The position numbers and the translations under genes are program-made. A stretch of DNA of 64,000 nt from CAYQTL01 sp964420405. GTDB lineage: Bacteria; Acidobacteriota; Thermoanaerobaculia; Thermoanaerobaculales; Sulfomarinibacteraceae. The notes under the pieces are model-generated. The model ran no database searches. It was given only the letters and a program-made list of their open reading frames with translations, and was not told the DNA's origin. Positions 17,801 to 25,550 of the stretch are shown here, in pieces. The DNA lies in NCBI GenBank assembly GCA_964420405.1, contig CAYQTL010000002.1:62001-126000 (forward strand). The letters are read 5' to 3'. Each line of letters starts with the position of its first letter. Position 1 is the stretch's first letter.

Positions 17801-17980
17801 GGCTCGGACGTGATGCGGCGGATCGCCGCTCCCATGGTGGGCGGTATCGTCACCTCGTTTGTCGGCGAGCTGGTGGTCTACCCCGCGATCTACTTCATCT
17901 GGCGCTCGATCAGGATCGAGAAGGGGCCGCTGTTCCCGCCCCGAGCGGACGGGGATCGCCCGGCGCCGGAACCGGGATGA
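14825..17980 (+). CDS. CusA-type heavy-metal RND efflux pump
   Basis: This 1051-residue inner-membrane pump couples proton entry to export of heavy metal through the CusB/TolC partners. It has the RND plan: a first membrane helix (residues about 10-30), large periplasmic porter loops, a bundle containing GGIAISIGVLVDAAVVMVEN with the proton-relay acidic residue, a second periplasmic half, and a last bundle with GVIALAGLDAETGAIMLLY. LDAIPDLSDVQV and the DPVRMRAYG segment are typical of the HME (CusA/CzcA) branch. Together with the adaptor's metal modules and the CopB ATPase, monovalent copper or silver is the likely substrate. Translation starts with GTG at 14825; a gap of 237 bases separates it from cusB. 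Confidence 0.94.
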   Translation: MLNNLISWSMRNQFFMVVALVFAVVGGVWAAREIRLDAIPDLSDVQVIVATEYPGQAPQVVEDQVTYPITTRMLSVPHAQAVRGYSYFGVSFVYVIFEDGTDLYWARSRVLEYLSGLAAQLPDGVTPQLGPDATGVGWAFMYALNSDRHSLAELRSLQDWYLEYGLVSVEGVAEVATFGGFVRQYQIEVDPVRMRAYGVSLGQVTRAVQDSNADVGGRLVELSEREYMVRGLGYVKTVEDLRTIPLGVGPGGTPILLSDVAHVAVGPDIRRGIAEWNGEGETVGGIVVVRDGADTLEVIGRVKERLAELEKGLPEGVRIEVGYDRTELIESAVETLVDTLIEESIIVALVCVVFLFHVRSAFVAIVSIPISILVSLLIMKIQGLGANIMSLGGIAISIGVLVDAAVVMVENAHKHYEEWRGRRSHFEIILRSAQEVGPTLFFTLLVITVSFLPVFTLQAQEGRLFRPLAFTKTYAMAASSIVAVTVIPVLMLWFVRGRIRSEERHPVSRLLRAAYTPVLRGVLRFRWLVIVAAFLSVVSILWPLSRIGSEFMPPLWEGDLLYMPTTFPGLSITKAKELLQQTDKIIAEFPEVESVLGKIGRADTATDPAPLTMIETTIQLRPRDEWRPGMTKEKLVQELNHAVSFPGLTNAWIPPIKTRIDMLSTGIRTPVGIKVAGPDLEVLERVAKEIEAAVKPLPGTMSAFADRVLGGNYLDFEIDRAAAARYGLTVGDVQDVIQSAIGGMNVDHTVEGLERYPINVRYPRELRDDVQALADTLVTTPTGAQIPISRVAELRFRVGPPMIKSENARPNAWVFVDLTTSDVGGWVERAREVVDRQVDVPDGYTVLWSGQYEYMERARERLAVIIPLTLFLILLILYGATRSAVKTAIVLLAVPFSVVGAVWLVYLLGYNWSIAVWVGVIALAGLDAETGAIMLLYLDMAWRRFTERGRMASYADLAAAVYEGAVQRIRPKMMTVTTTFVALVPILWAGGIGSDVMRRIAAPMVGGIVTSFVGELVVYPAIYFIWRSIRIEKGPLFPPRADGDRPAPEPG

Positions 17981-18056
17981 CGCCCAGGCACGGCTCGCCA
18001 CGTCGCCGAAGAGGCGGACACCGACCGCTGTTGGACCTCTCGGGAGGAGGGTCCTT

Positions 18057-20138
18057 GTGACGAGCACGACGGACGCAGGAGACGGTCGGTCGCGGGAGCC
18101 GTCCCGCGACGACGACGGAGGGCACGGACGCGGGAACGGACACGGGAACGGTGGAGGAGACGGCTCCCACGACCATGCGGAGCACCACCGCCACATGATG
18201 GAGGACTTCAAGCGCCGGTTCTGGATCAGCCTCGTCCTGACGGCGCCGATCCTGGTCCTGTCGCCCATGATCTCCGGCTGGATCGGCTACGACCCGTCCT
18301 TCGCCGGGCGCTCGTGGGTGCTGCTGGGCCTCGCCGTGGCGGTCTACGTCTACGGCGGGTGGCCATTCCTGAAGGGCCTCGTGGACGAGCTCCGCCAGCG
18401 GCAGCCGGGGATGATGACCCTCATCGGGCTCGCGATCACCGTCGCCTTCGGCTACAGCGCGGCGGTCGTCGTGGGCCTGCCCGGACGCCTGTTCTTCTGG
18501 GAGCTTTCGACGCTGGTGGTGATCATGCTCGCCGGGCACTGGGTCGAGATGCGGTCGGTGATCGGCGCCTCGAAGGCGCTCGAGTCCCTCGCCGAGCTGA
18601 TGCCCTCCGAGGCCCGCAGGATCACAGACGGCGGCGACACCGAGGACGTCCCGGTGTCCGAGCTGGAAACCGGCGACCGGATCCTGGTCCGGCCCGGCGA
18701 GAAGGTCCCGGCCGACGGCACCGTCGTCGAGGGCAGCTCCGAGCTCGACCGCTCGGCGCTGACGGGCGAGTCCAAGCCGGTCGCCACCGGCGAGGGCGAC
18801 GAGGTCCTGGCCGGCGCTGTCAACGGGTCCGGCTCGCTCACCGTCGAGGTCGGCGCCACCGGTGAGGACAGCTACCTCAACCAGGTCTCGGACATGGTGC
18901 GGCGGGCCCGGCGGTCGAAGTCCCGGACCCAGAATCTGGCCGACCGCGCCGCGTTCTGGCTGACGGTCGCGGCACTGACCGCCGGGGCGGTCACCGCGGC
19001 GGCGTGGGCGGTGGCAGGGCGGGAGCTGGTGTTCGTCCTCGAGCGGACGATCACGGTCATGGTGATCACCTGCCCCCACGCCCTCGGCCTCGCGATCCCG
19101 CTCGTGGTGGCCGTCTCCACCGCCCTGTCGGCGAAGAACGGTCTCCTGATCCGCCAGCGGAGCCCGTTCGAGCGCTCGCGGAACCTCGACGCCGTCGTGT
19201 TCGACAAGACCGGTACCCTCACCGAGGGGCGGTTCGAGGTGTCGGACGTGATTCCGGTCGGCGAGGCAGACCGGGACCGGCTCCTCGCCCTCGCCGCCGC
19301 GGTCGAGCGCCAGTCCGAGCACCCGATCGCGGAGGCGATCGTGGCCCGGGCCGAGGACGACCAGGTGGAGATCCCGCCGGCGTCCGACTTCGAGGCCCTC
19401 TCGGGCCGCGGGGCGCGGGCGAAGGTCGACGGCGCCGAGGTCCGTGTGCTCTCCCCCGGCGGGCTCGAGGAGGAGGGCCTGTCCACCGACGACGAGGAGG
19501 TCGCACGCGCACGGGACGAGGGCAAGACGGTGGTGTTCGTCGTGGCCGACGGGGAGCTGCTCGGCGCCGCCGCGCTCGACGACGTCGTCCGCGACGTCTC
19601 GAAGGAGGCGGTGGAGATGCTCCACGAGCGCGGCATCGAGGTCTGGATGCTCACCGGCGACGCCGAGGCCGTGGCCTCCCGGGTCGCGTCCGAGCTCGGC
19701 ATCGACCGGTTCGAGGCCGAGGTCCTGCCCGACGCCAAGTCCGACACGGTGGAGAGGATCCGGTCGGAGGCCGGGGTCGTCGCGATGGTCGGCGACGGCG
19801 TCAACGACGCGCCGGCCCTGGCGACCGCGGACGTCGGGATCGCGATCGGCGCCGGCACCGACGTCGCGGTCGAGGCCGCGGACATCGTCCTGGTCCGCAA
19901 CGACCCACGGGACGTGGTGTCGCTCGTCGACTTCGCCGGCGCGACCTACCGAAAGATGGTGCAGAACCTGTGGTGGGCCGCCGGCTACAACGTCGTCGCG
20001 ATCCCCCTCGCCGCGGGTGTCCTGGCATGGGCCGGCGTGCTCCTGAGCCCGGCGGTCGGAGCGGTTCTGATGTCCCTGTCGACCGTCATCGTGGCGGTGA
20101 ACGCCCGCCTGCTGCGGGTCGAACCGGCCACCTCGTAG
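18057..20138 (+). CDS. copB: CopB-type copper-translocating P1B ATPase
   Basis: This 693-residue pump exports copper across the inner membrane. A Gly/Asn/His-rich head (GHGRGNGHGNGGGDGSHDHAEHHRHMM) replaces the usual ferredoxin-like metal domain, as in CopB proteins. Membrane helices, the actuator TGES loop (DRSALTGESKPV), the metal-site motif TCPHALGLAIP, the phosphorylation motif VFDKTGTLTEG, the nucleotide-binding SEHP (RQSEHPIAEAI) and GDGVNDAPALATADVGIAIG are all present. CPH rather than CPC marks the P1B-3 (Cu2+ or Cu+/Ag+) class. The GTG at 18057 sits six bases behind GGGAGGAGG. The gene begins 76 bases after cusA and is probably in the same transcript. Confidence 0.93.
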   Translation: MTSTTDAGDGRSREPSRDDDGGHGRGNGHGNGGGDGSHDHAEHHRHMMEDFKRRFWISLVLTAPILVLSPMISGWIGYDPSFAGRSWVLLGLAVAVYVYGGWPFLKGLVDELRQRQPGMMTLIGLAITVAFGYSAAVVVGLPGRLFFWELSTLVVIMLAGHWVEMRSVIGASKALESLAELMPSEARRITDGGDTEDVPVSELETGDRILVRPGEKVPADGTVVEGSSELDRSALTGESKPVATGEGDEVLAGAVNGSGSLTVEVGATGEDSYLNQVSDMVRRARRSKSRTQNLADRAAFWLTVAALTAGAVTAAAWAVAGRELVFVLERTITVMVITCPHALGLAIPLVVAVSTALSAKNGLLIRQRSPFERSRNLDAVVFDKTGTLTEGRFEVSDVIPVGEADRDRLLALAAAVERQSEHPIAEAIVARAEDDQVEIPPASDFEALSGRGARAKVDGAEVRVLSPGGLEEEGLSTDDEEVARARDEGKTVVFVVADGELLGAAALDDVVRDVSKEAVEMLHERGIEVWMLTGDAEAVASRVASELGIDRFEAEVLPDAKSDTVERIRSEAGVVAMVGDGVNDAPALATADVGIAIGAGTDVAVEAADIVLVRNDPRDVVSLVDFAGATYRKMVQNLWWAAGYNVVAIPLAAGVLAWAGVLLSPAVGAVLMSLSTVIVAVNARLLRVEPATS
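18121..18150 (+). repeat. Hexamer array GRNRCG inside the CopB leader
   Basis: GGCACG, GACGCG, GGAACG, GACACG and GGAACG run without gaps. They are the reverse complement family of the CGYGYC array at 14594-14623. In frame they encode the Gly-X dipeptides of the His-rich head of CopB. Confidence 0.55.
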
Positions 20139-20306
20139 CGGGCGACCTCGCGGAGATTCGGCGGCGCCCCGCGGGGGCCACCGGCGGGCGACGCGCTCTC
20201 GCCGCTCACCACCCCCGTATCCTCCGGACGACGACGGCCCGGTGTCGTGCGATCATGAGCCCTGGAGGACCGCCGCTCGCGACGGCCGGTCAGGAAGGAG
20301 CGGAGA

Positions 20307-21080
20307 ATGCGCGGACGGACTCTGATCGGTGTCGCGGTGGTGGCGACGATCACGGCGTCGTGCGGACGCGACGCGGAGCGTCCTGAGCCGGAGCAGCCCC
20401 GGCCGACGCCGGTGGAGACGACCGAGGAGCTGCCCCCCGACGCCACGCCGTCACCCGACGACACCACATTGACGGTCGACCCCGTGCGGAACGTCGAGCG
20501 TTACGACTGCGACCGGGGGGTCGTTGCGACCGTCGAGCGGTTCGGCGACTCGGACGACCTGCTGCTGATCCTGCCCGACGTGGCCGCTCGCATGTGGATG
20601 GTGGAGAGCGGCCGCCGCAGCTCGCGGTACGAGACCCGGACGATGTCCGCCGCCGTCGACGGTGACTCGCTGCGGGTGCGGTTGGAGGACGGCACGACCC
20701 TCGAGTGCCGCCGCGACCGCTCCGGATCCGTCCTCGAGGCGGCCCGGCTGGCGGGCGCCGAGCTGGTCGCGGTCGGCGACGGCCTGTCCTGGATCGCCGA
20801 GGTGCGCAGCGACGCGATCGTGTTCCAGCAGCGCGAGGGCGAACGGGTCGTGAGCCTGCCGCGCGCCGACCGCGAAGAGCAGCCCGACGGCGCACCGCCG
20901 ACCCGCTTCTCGTCCGCGCCGGGGGAGGTCTCCCTCGCGGTCGAGGTGCTGGGGTCCGGCTGCCCCATGGCCGCCCCTCCGGACGGCTTCGACCTCGGTG
21001 TCCGGGTCGAGGTCGACGGGCGCTCCATGACCGGCTGCGGCACCAGGGTCGACCCGATCGTCCCGAGGCCCCGCGGCTGA
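20307..21080 (+). CDS. MliC-like / COG3650-like lipoprotein
   Basis: The 257-residue protein has a lipoprotein signal peptide with TASC (Cys19), then a Pro/Glu-rich linker. Residues about 60-135 look like an MliC domain, the membrane-bound inhibitor of C-type lysozyme: YDCDRGVVATVERF, a strand pattern, SGRRSSRYET, and TTLECRRD with the paired cysteine. Residues about 150-250 match the COG3650 pattern in which a GnEPfW-like segment (here VGDGLSWIAEV) is followed by SGCPMA and a terminal GCGTRV. The two domains are known to be fused in other bacteria; the assignment here is by eye. GCGGAG precedes the ATG. It lies between the copper ATPase and the zinc-type exporter, which may or may not be meaningful. 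Confidence 0.6.
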   Translation: MRGRTLIGVAVVATITASCGRDAERPEPEQPRPTPVETTEELPPDATPSPDDTTLTVDPVRNVERYDCDRGVVATVERFGDSDDLLLILPDVAARMWMVESGRRSSRYETRTMSAAVDGDSLRVRLEDGTTLECRRDRSGSVLEAARLAGAELVAVGDGLSWIAEVRSDAIVFQQREGERVVSLPRADREEQPDGAPPTRFSSAPGEVSLAVEVLGSGCPMAAPPDGFDLGVRVEVDGRSMTGCGTRVDPIVPRPRG

Positions 21081-21109
21081 CGACCCGACCGCGGCCCGTG
21101 CCGTCCGTG

Positions 21110-21115
21110 TAGCAT
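21110..21115 (+). promoter_or_regulatory. Predicted -10 box of the CzcD-like gene
   Basis: TAGCAT lies eight bases before the ATG at 21124. This would leave almost no 5' leader; no Shine-Dalgarno is present in the gap. Confidence 0.4.
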
Positions 21116-21123
21116 GAACGGCG

Positions 21124-22050
21124 ATGGCCGCCGAGAACCACTCACACCACGACCACGCGCGTCACGCCAACGTCCGTCGGATCGCCGTCACCCTCGGGCT
21201 GGTCGCGACCTACATGGTGGCGGAGGTGGTGGGCGGGATCCTGTCGGGATCCCTCGCCCTGCTGGCGGACGCCGGCCACATGCTTTCCGACGCCGCCTCG
21301 CTCGCCCTCGCCCTCGCCGCGATGTGGGTCGCCCGCCGGCCCCGAACCCCCGCCCACACCTACGGCTACCACCGGGCGGAGATCCTCGCAGCGCTCGCCA
21401 ACGGCGTCACGTTGGTCGTGATCGCCGTGTTCATCGTCCGCGAGGCGTGGCACAGGTTCCAGGACACGCCGGATGTGGACGGTCCGCTGATGCTCGGCGT
21501 GGCCGTCGGCGGGCTGGTCGTCAACCTGATCGGCATGGCGGTGCTGCACGGCGGCCGCGACGAGTCGCTCAACGTCCGCGGCGCCTGGCTGCACGTGCTC
21601 GCCGACACCCTCGGCAGCGTCCAGGCGATCGCCGCCGGCCTGCTGATCTGGACCCTCGGCTGGGACTGGGTCGACCCGACGGCGTCGTTGCTGATCGCGG
21701 CTCTGATCGTGTTCTCCTCCTGGACCCTGCTGCGCGACTCGGTCAACGTGCTGCTGGAGGGCGCCCCCGGCCACCTCGACACCCGCGAGATCCGCGACGC
21801 GCTGCTCGAGGCCGACGGCGTCGCCGACCTTCACGACCTGCACGTGTGGACGATCACCAGCGGCTTCGTGTCGCTCTCGGTCCACCTCGTGGTCGAGTCC
21901 GGCCGGCCCGACGACCTGCTCTGGCAGGTCCGCACCATGCTGCGGGAGCGGTTCGACATCGAGCACTCGACGATCCAGATCGAGCCTGTGGACCGGACCC
22001 CGGAGCCCCTCGCCGTCCGCCCCCGGCGGCCGACAGGCGGCTCGGCCTGA
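21124..22050 (+). CDS. Cation diffusion facilitator (CzcD-like)
   Basis: This 308-residue inner-membrane antiporter exports divalent metal such as zinc, cobalt or cadmium in exchange for protons. It begins with a short His-rich head (ENHSHHDHARH). Six membrane segments follow, with the metal-site HxxxD pairs LADAGHMLSDAASL in helix II and LHVLADTLGS in helix V. The C-terminal cytoplasmic domain contains the usual DLHVWTITSG strand and ends near residue 300. A CDF closing a copper-type block suggests the cluster handles several metals. No ribosome site precedes the ATG; a TAGCAT hexamer eight bases upstream suggests a nearly leaderless mRNA. Confidence 0.93.
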   Translation: MAAENHSHHDHARHANVRRIAVTLGLVATYMVAEVVGGILSGSLALLADAGHMLSDAASLALALAAMWVARRPRTPAHTYGYHRAEILAALANGVTLVVIAVFIVREAWHRFQDTPDVDGPLMLGVAVGGLVVNLIGMAVLHGGRDESLNVRGAWLHVLADTLGSVQAIAAGLLIWTLGWDWVDPTASLLIAALIVFSSWTLLRDSVNVLLEGAPGHLDTREIRDALLEADGVADLHDLHVWTITSGFVSLSVHLVVESGRPDDLLWQVRTMLRERFDIEHSTIQIEPVDRTPEPLAVRPRRPTGGSA

Positions 22051-22145
22051 GCTCCGCCGGTCCGATCTCCAGCGGTATGACAGGCGGCTGGGCCGCCGCG
22101 CCCGACCCCCTCCGGTCCACCCGGACCGACACGCCCGCTCCGCGG

Positions 22146-22151
22146 TACACT
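22146..22151 (+). promoter_or_regulatory. Predicted -10 box of the DUF533-like gene
   Basis: TACACT lies 21 bases before the ATG at 22173, leaving room for the TGGAGGCG ribosome site. No clear -35 is seen. Confidence 0.4.
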
Positions 22152-22172
22152 CTCCGCTCCTGGAGGCGAACG

Positions 22173-22859
22173 ATGGGATTCCTCGACCGCATGGTGGCCG
22201 ACCTGATCGCCGACAACACGGGCCTGCCGGTCCGCGGCCTGGTCCGCAAGGTGGGCGCGAAGCGCCTGCTGCTGCTCGGCGGCGCCGCCGTCGCCGGCGG
22301 GCTCGCCTACGACCGGATGCGGCAGGGCCGCTCCCCGGCGCCGGGGGCGGGTGCACCGCCCCCTCCTCCGCCGCCCGTCACCGGCGCGCCGCCACCGCCG
22401 CCGCCGCCGCCGGCCGGCTCCCTCGCCGGCGCCCCCCCGCCCCCACCGCCCGCGGCCGCGTCGGCACCCGCACCCGCCGAGCCGGAGCTCTCCCCGGCGC
22501 TCGAGGTCGCCCTCGCCCGGACCATGGTCGCCGCGGCGCTCGCGGACGGGCGCCTCGAGGACCACGAGCGCAACGCGATCTCCGGCTACCTGGGCGAAGC
22601 CGGCCTGGCCCCGGACGACGCCGCCCGCATCCACCAGGACCTGCTGTCGCCGGCGACGCCCGAGGAGCTCGGCGGCCTGGTGTCGGATCCGGACGACGCC
22701 GCCGCCGTCATCCGCGCTGCGCTGCTCGTGCTCGCGGCCGACGGAGCGTTGGGCGACGCGGAGCGCGCCTGGCTCGACCGGCTGGGCGCCGCCCTCGGCC
22801 TGGATGCGGCGCGGCTTCGCGAGCTCGAGCGTGACCTGGTGGACACGGCCTCGGCCTGA
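22173..22859 (+). CDS. DUF533/TerB-like protein with proline-rich linker
   Basis: The 228-residue protein starts with an amphipathic segment and a hydrophobic LLLLGGAAVAGGLAYDRM stretch (residues about 36-52) that could be one membrane anchor. A low-complexity linker of proline runs separated by Gly, Ala and Thr follows (residues about 58-105). The C-terminal 120 residues resemble the TerB-like alpha-helical domain of DUF533/YebE proteins: ARTMVAAALADGRLEDHERNAI and, later, LLVLAADGALGDAERAWL, the two acidic half-repeats of that fold. The function of the family is not settled. The proline runs could require EF-P. GGAGG precedes the ATG by seven bases. Confidence 0.75.
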   Translation: MGFLDRMVADLIADNTGLPVRGLVRKVGAKRLLLLGGAAVAGGLAYDRMRQGRSPAPGAGAPPPPPPPVTGAPPPPPPPPAGSLAGAPPPPPPAAASAPAPAEPELSPALEVALARTMVAAALADGRLEDHERNAISGYLGEAGLAPDDAARIHQDLLSPATPEELGGLVSDPDDAAAVIRAALLVLAADGALGDAERAWLDRLGAALGLDAARLRELERDLVDTASA

Positions 22860-23021
22860 GACCCGCTCGGCGACGGACGGCCGGCGATGAAGCGGCCGCG
22901 GCCGGCCCCCTCCCGTGACTCGGGGACAGACGGCGTCGACCGGCGGCGCCTTGCGGCGTCGTGAGCACCCGCTTCCCGGCCGACTCGGGGGCCGTTCCCG
23001 GAGCCCTGCTCGTCCGATCCG

Positions 23022-23041
23022 CCTGAGACCGCCGTCTCAGG
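23022..23041. terminator. Perfect 8-bp hairpin between convergent genes
   Basis: CCTGAGAC, the loop CGCC, then GTCTCAGG. It lies between the ends of the convergent genes at 22859 and 23083. No T-run follows on either strand. The rest of 22860-23082 shows no gene. Confidence 0.6.
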
Positions 23042-23082
23042 ACGATCTGACGTCGGCCCTCCGTCCCTGTCAGACGATGTTC

Positions 23083-24663
23083 CTAGCGGCCGACGGTGAC
23101 GACGATCCGGTCGCCCTCGACCCGCTGCTCGAGGAGCCCGACGCCCGGGTCACCGAGGTCGAGCACCACGTGCAGCGACGGCGGATCGTGGTCGGGGTGG
23201 TAGCCGATCCGCAACGTCTCGACCTCCCGGGAGCCGACCTGGAGCAGCGACCGGCCGAACGGCCGCACCACCCCCCGGACCGCCACCAGCACGCGCGGCG
23301 GGCCCGACAGGACCGCCACCGTCACCGCGTCCCGCGGGAGGGCCTGATCCGCCTGCACGGACACAGTGGTGCGTCCGTCGCGCCGGGTCCACGACACGTC
23401 GCGCACGGCCAGGGCGCCGGCGGCGGCCGCTGGCGGAGCCCGGGCCGGCGTGGCGGTCGGCCTCGGCGCGGACGTCGCCGTCGGTGAAGCCGTGGGGGTC
23501 CGAGCCGGCGTGCCGGACGGCGCAGGCGCCGCGATCGCAGCCTCCGGGACCTCGCCGCCGCTGTCGACCACCCCCGCCCGCGCCGTCTCCTCCTGCGTGA
23601 CCGGCGCCGCCGTCGCTGCCGTCGAGCCCTCCCCGTGCACCCCGCGCGTCGGCGTGGGGGCGCCTGCGGCGGTCGACGCCGGACCCGGCCGCAGCCCGAT
23701 CGACGCGACCCGCGACACGACCCACTTCGTGCCCCACAGCACCGCCAGGATGACGACGATCTCGAGCACCAGCAGCGGGCTCGGCAGAACGTCCCGGATC
23801 TTCCGCAGCCGCGCCTGCAGCCAGGTCGGACGCTCGTCCTCGCCGTCGCCGGCGCCGTCGAGGTCGATCACGACCTCCGGGCCGTGCGAGTCACCGAGGC
23901 GCGGCGTCGTGTCGGGCGACCCGTCGTCGTCGAAGAAGCTGACCTCGAACGCCACGCCGGGCGCCTGCACGGTGCCGGCATCCTCCTCGCCCGGGTCGCC
24001 GCCGGTGGGCCGGGGCGCGGACCCGGTCGAGGTCGGGCGACGCGGCGTGGCCGTCGAGGCCGCCGGCGGTGGCGCCGGAGACCGGGGCTCGTCCGCCTCG
24101 GCCGCGACCCGACCGTCGCCGGCCCGGGGCGGCGGCGCGCCCTCCGCCTCGTCCGAGAAGAACCGCAGCTGGGTGACCTCGTCCGCCGGGGCCTCGCCCG
24201 ACCGCCGGACACGCAGCCGGTAGCCGATCTCCGGCCGTTCCCAAGGACGCTCGCCCCCGGCGACCTCCGGCCACTCGGTCGCCATCGCGACGTGGTCGAG
24301 CCTGGGCACCGCCAGGCCCCGCCGGCGGCGCGCGTCCAGCAGCTCTCGGACCGTCTCCTCGAACTCGGGCGCCATCGTCACGAAGCGGATCGCCATCCCG
24401 GCCGGACCGCTGCGGTCCGACGCCGTCCGGCTCCAGAACACGACACCCGTCGCCTGCAGCAGCAGGACCTCGCCCGCGAGCACGATCCGCAGTCGCACCA
24501 CGGTGCTCGGCGGCAGCGGCGCGTCACAGGGCACGAACACCCCGTCCTCGGCCAGATTCGCGGCGAAGCCCTCCTCGAGCTGACGAAGGCCGGCGAAGCC
24601 GAGCTCCACCGACACCAGGTCGCCGTGCGTCTCCCCCCCCGTCCCCTGTCGCTCCCGTCCCAT
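23083..24663 (-). CDS. PilZ-like / AMIN-like membrane protein
   Basis: The 526-residue protein has three parts. Residues about 20-120 look like a PilZ-type domain (a GVFVPCDAPLPPSTVVRLRI strand pair, then GMAIRFVTMAPEFEE), a fold that often binds cyclic di-GMP; the usual RxxxR and DxSxxG signatures are not clear, so ligand binding is uncertain. After a long Pro/Ala/Glu-rich stretch comes a single membrane helix (PLLVLEIVVILAVLWGT, about residue 290) and a Thr/Ala/Pro-rich linker. The last 100 residues resemble an AMIN domain (VSWTRRDGRTTVSVQAD, then PSLHVVLDLGDPGVG), which binds cell wall or pilus components. It may connect a cytoplasmic signal to the envelope. The ATG at 24663 follows a TATGTT hexamer by eight bases. 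Confidence 0.65.
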   Translation of the reverse strand: MGRERQGTGGETHGDLVSVELGFAGLRQLEEGFAANLAEDGVFVPCDAPLPPSTVVRLRIVLAGEVLLLQATGVVFWSRTASDRSGPAGMAIRFVTMAPEFEETVRELLDARRRRGLAVPRLDHVAMATEWPEVAGGERPWERPEIGYRLRVRRSGEAPADEVTQLRFFSDEAEGAPPPRAGDGRVAAEADEPRSPAPPPAASTATPRRPTSTGSAPRPTGGDPGEEDAGTVQAPGVAFEVSFFDDDGSPDTTPRLGDSHGPEVVIDLDGAGDGEDERPTWLQARLRKIRDVLPSPLLVLEIVVILAVLWGTKWVVSRVASIGLRPGPASTAAGAPTPTRGVHGEGSTAATAAPVTQEETARAGVVDSGGEVPEAAIAAPAPSGTPARTPTASPTATSAPRPTATPARAPPAAAAGALAVRDVSWTRRDGRTTVSVQADQALPRDAVTVAVLSGPPRVLVAVRGVVRPFGRSLLQVGSREVETLRIGYHPDHDPPSLHVVLDLGDPGVGLLEQRVEGDRIVVTVGR

Positions 24664-24779
24664 CGGTCGCGAACATAGCAGAACGCGACCCGAGCGGTGG
24701 CCACCGTCGCCACCCGGCAGACGGGTCGGAGGGTGGTACCGTACCTCCGTGACCTCCCCCGGGAGGCCACCGGTCACCC

Positions 24780-25550
24780 ATGAGCCCCTTCCGACGACTG
24801 CTCGCCGCCGCCGTTCCGGCCCTCGCCGCCGCCGTCCTCATCGCGGCGCCGGCCGCCCCCGGCGAGCCGGAGACCCGGGTCCCGATCGCGGGCGGACGTG
24901 CCACTCTCCCCCTGCCCAACGGCTGGATCGAGCTCGACCCGATTCTCCTCGGAATCCTCGCCGACCAGCTCACCGTGCTGTCCGGAGGGGTCACGACCGA
25001 GCGATACCAGCACGGCTTCCGGCCCGAGGACCGGATCGGCGCGGCGTTCGGGCCGCCGCTGGTGCTCGTCCAGGTGCGCGACAGCGGCCGCGTCCCCTAC
25101 CGCGACGTGGCCGCCCGCGGCGGCGACCTCCCCGTCCCCGACAGGCCCGGGGACTTCGTGCGCGGCACGCGGCCCACCCTCAGGGGACTCGAGATCCGGC
25201 AGGTCCGCTTCGACCGCTCGCGGCTGGCGATCCGGGCGGAGGGCGTCTTCGAACGACCCTCGGTGCCCGTGACCGAGATCCGCTCCGTCGCCTATCTCAC
25301 CTCCGACGGCACTCTCACCGTCCACGGCTACCTGGAGCTTCCGGCCGACTCCACGGAGGCCGCCGCCGTGGACCGGATGCTCGACGGGGTACGGCTCGGT
25401 CCCGAGCTGCTGTACCGTCCGCGGATGGCGGAGCGCCTCGCCGCCGCGGCGCTCCGGCCGTCGAGCTGGTACGTCGCCGCCGGCGCGACAGTGGGCATCC
25501 TGCTCGGCCTCCTGGCGGTCGGCGCGATGCGCCGGAGGCACGAGGAGTGA
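24780..25550 (+). CDS. Exported membrane-anchored protein of unknown function
   Basis: I do not recognise this 256-residue protein. It has a signal peptide (MSPFRRLLAAAVPALAAAVLIAAPAAPG), a beta-rich middle (GGRATLPLPNGWIELDP, LVLVQVRDSGRVPYRD), and one C-terminal membrane helix (ASWYVAAGATVGILLGLLAVGAM-like, residues about 225-248) followed by a basic tail, so most of it should face the periplasm. The gene overlaps the helicase start by four bases, which couples their translation, though no functional link is obvious. A TACCGT hexamer (24737-24742) is a candidate -10. It is divergent from the PilZ/AMIN gene. Confidence 0.6.
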   Translation: MSPFRRLLAAAVPALAAAVLIAAPAAPGEPETRVPIAGGRATLPLPNGWIELDPILLGILADQLTVLSGGVTTERYQHGFRPEDRIGAAFGPPLVLVQVRDSGRVPYRDVAARGGDLPVPDRPGDFVRGTRPTLRGLEIRQVRFDRSRLAIRAEGVFERPSVPVTEIRSVAYLTSDGTLTVHGYLELPADSTEAAAVDRMLDGVRLGPELLYRPRMAERLAAAALRPSSWYVAAGATVGILLGLLAVGAMRRRHEE

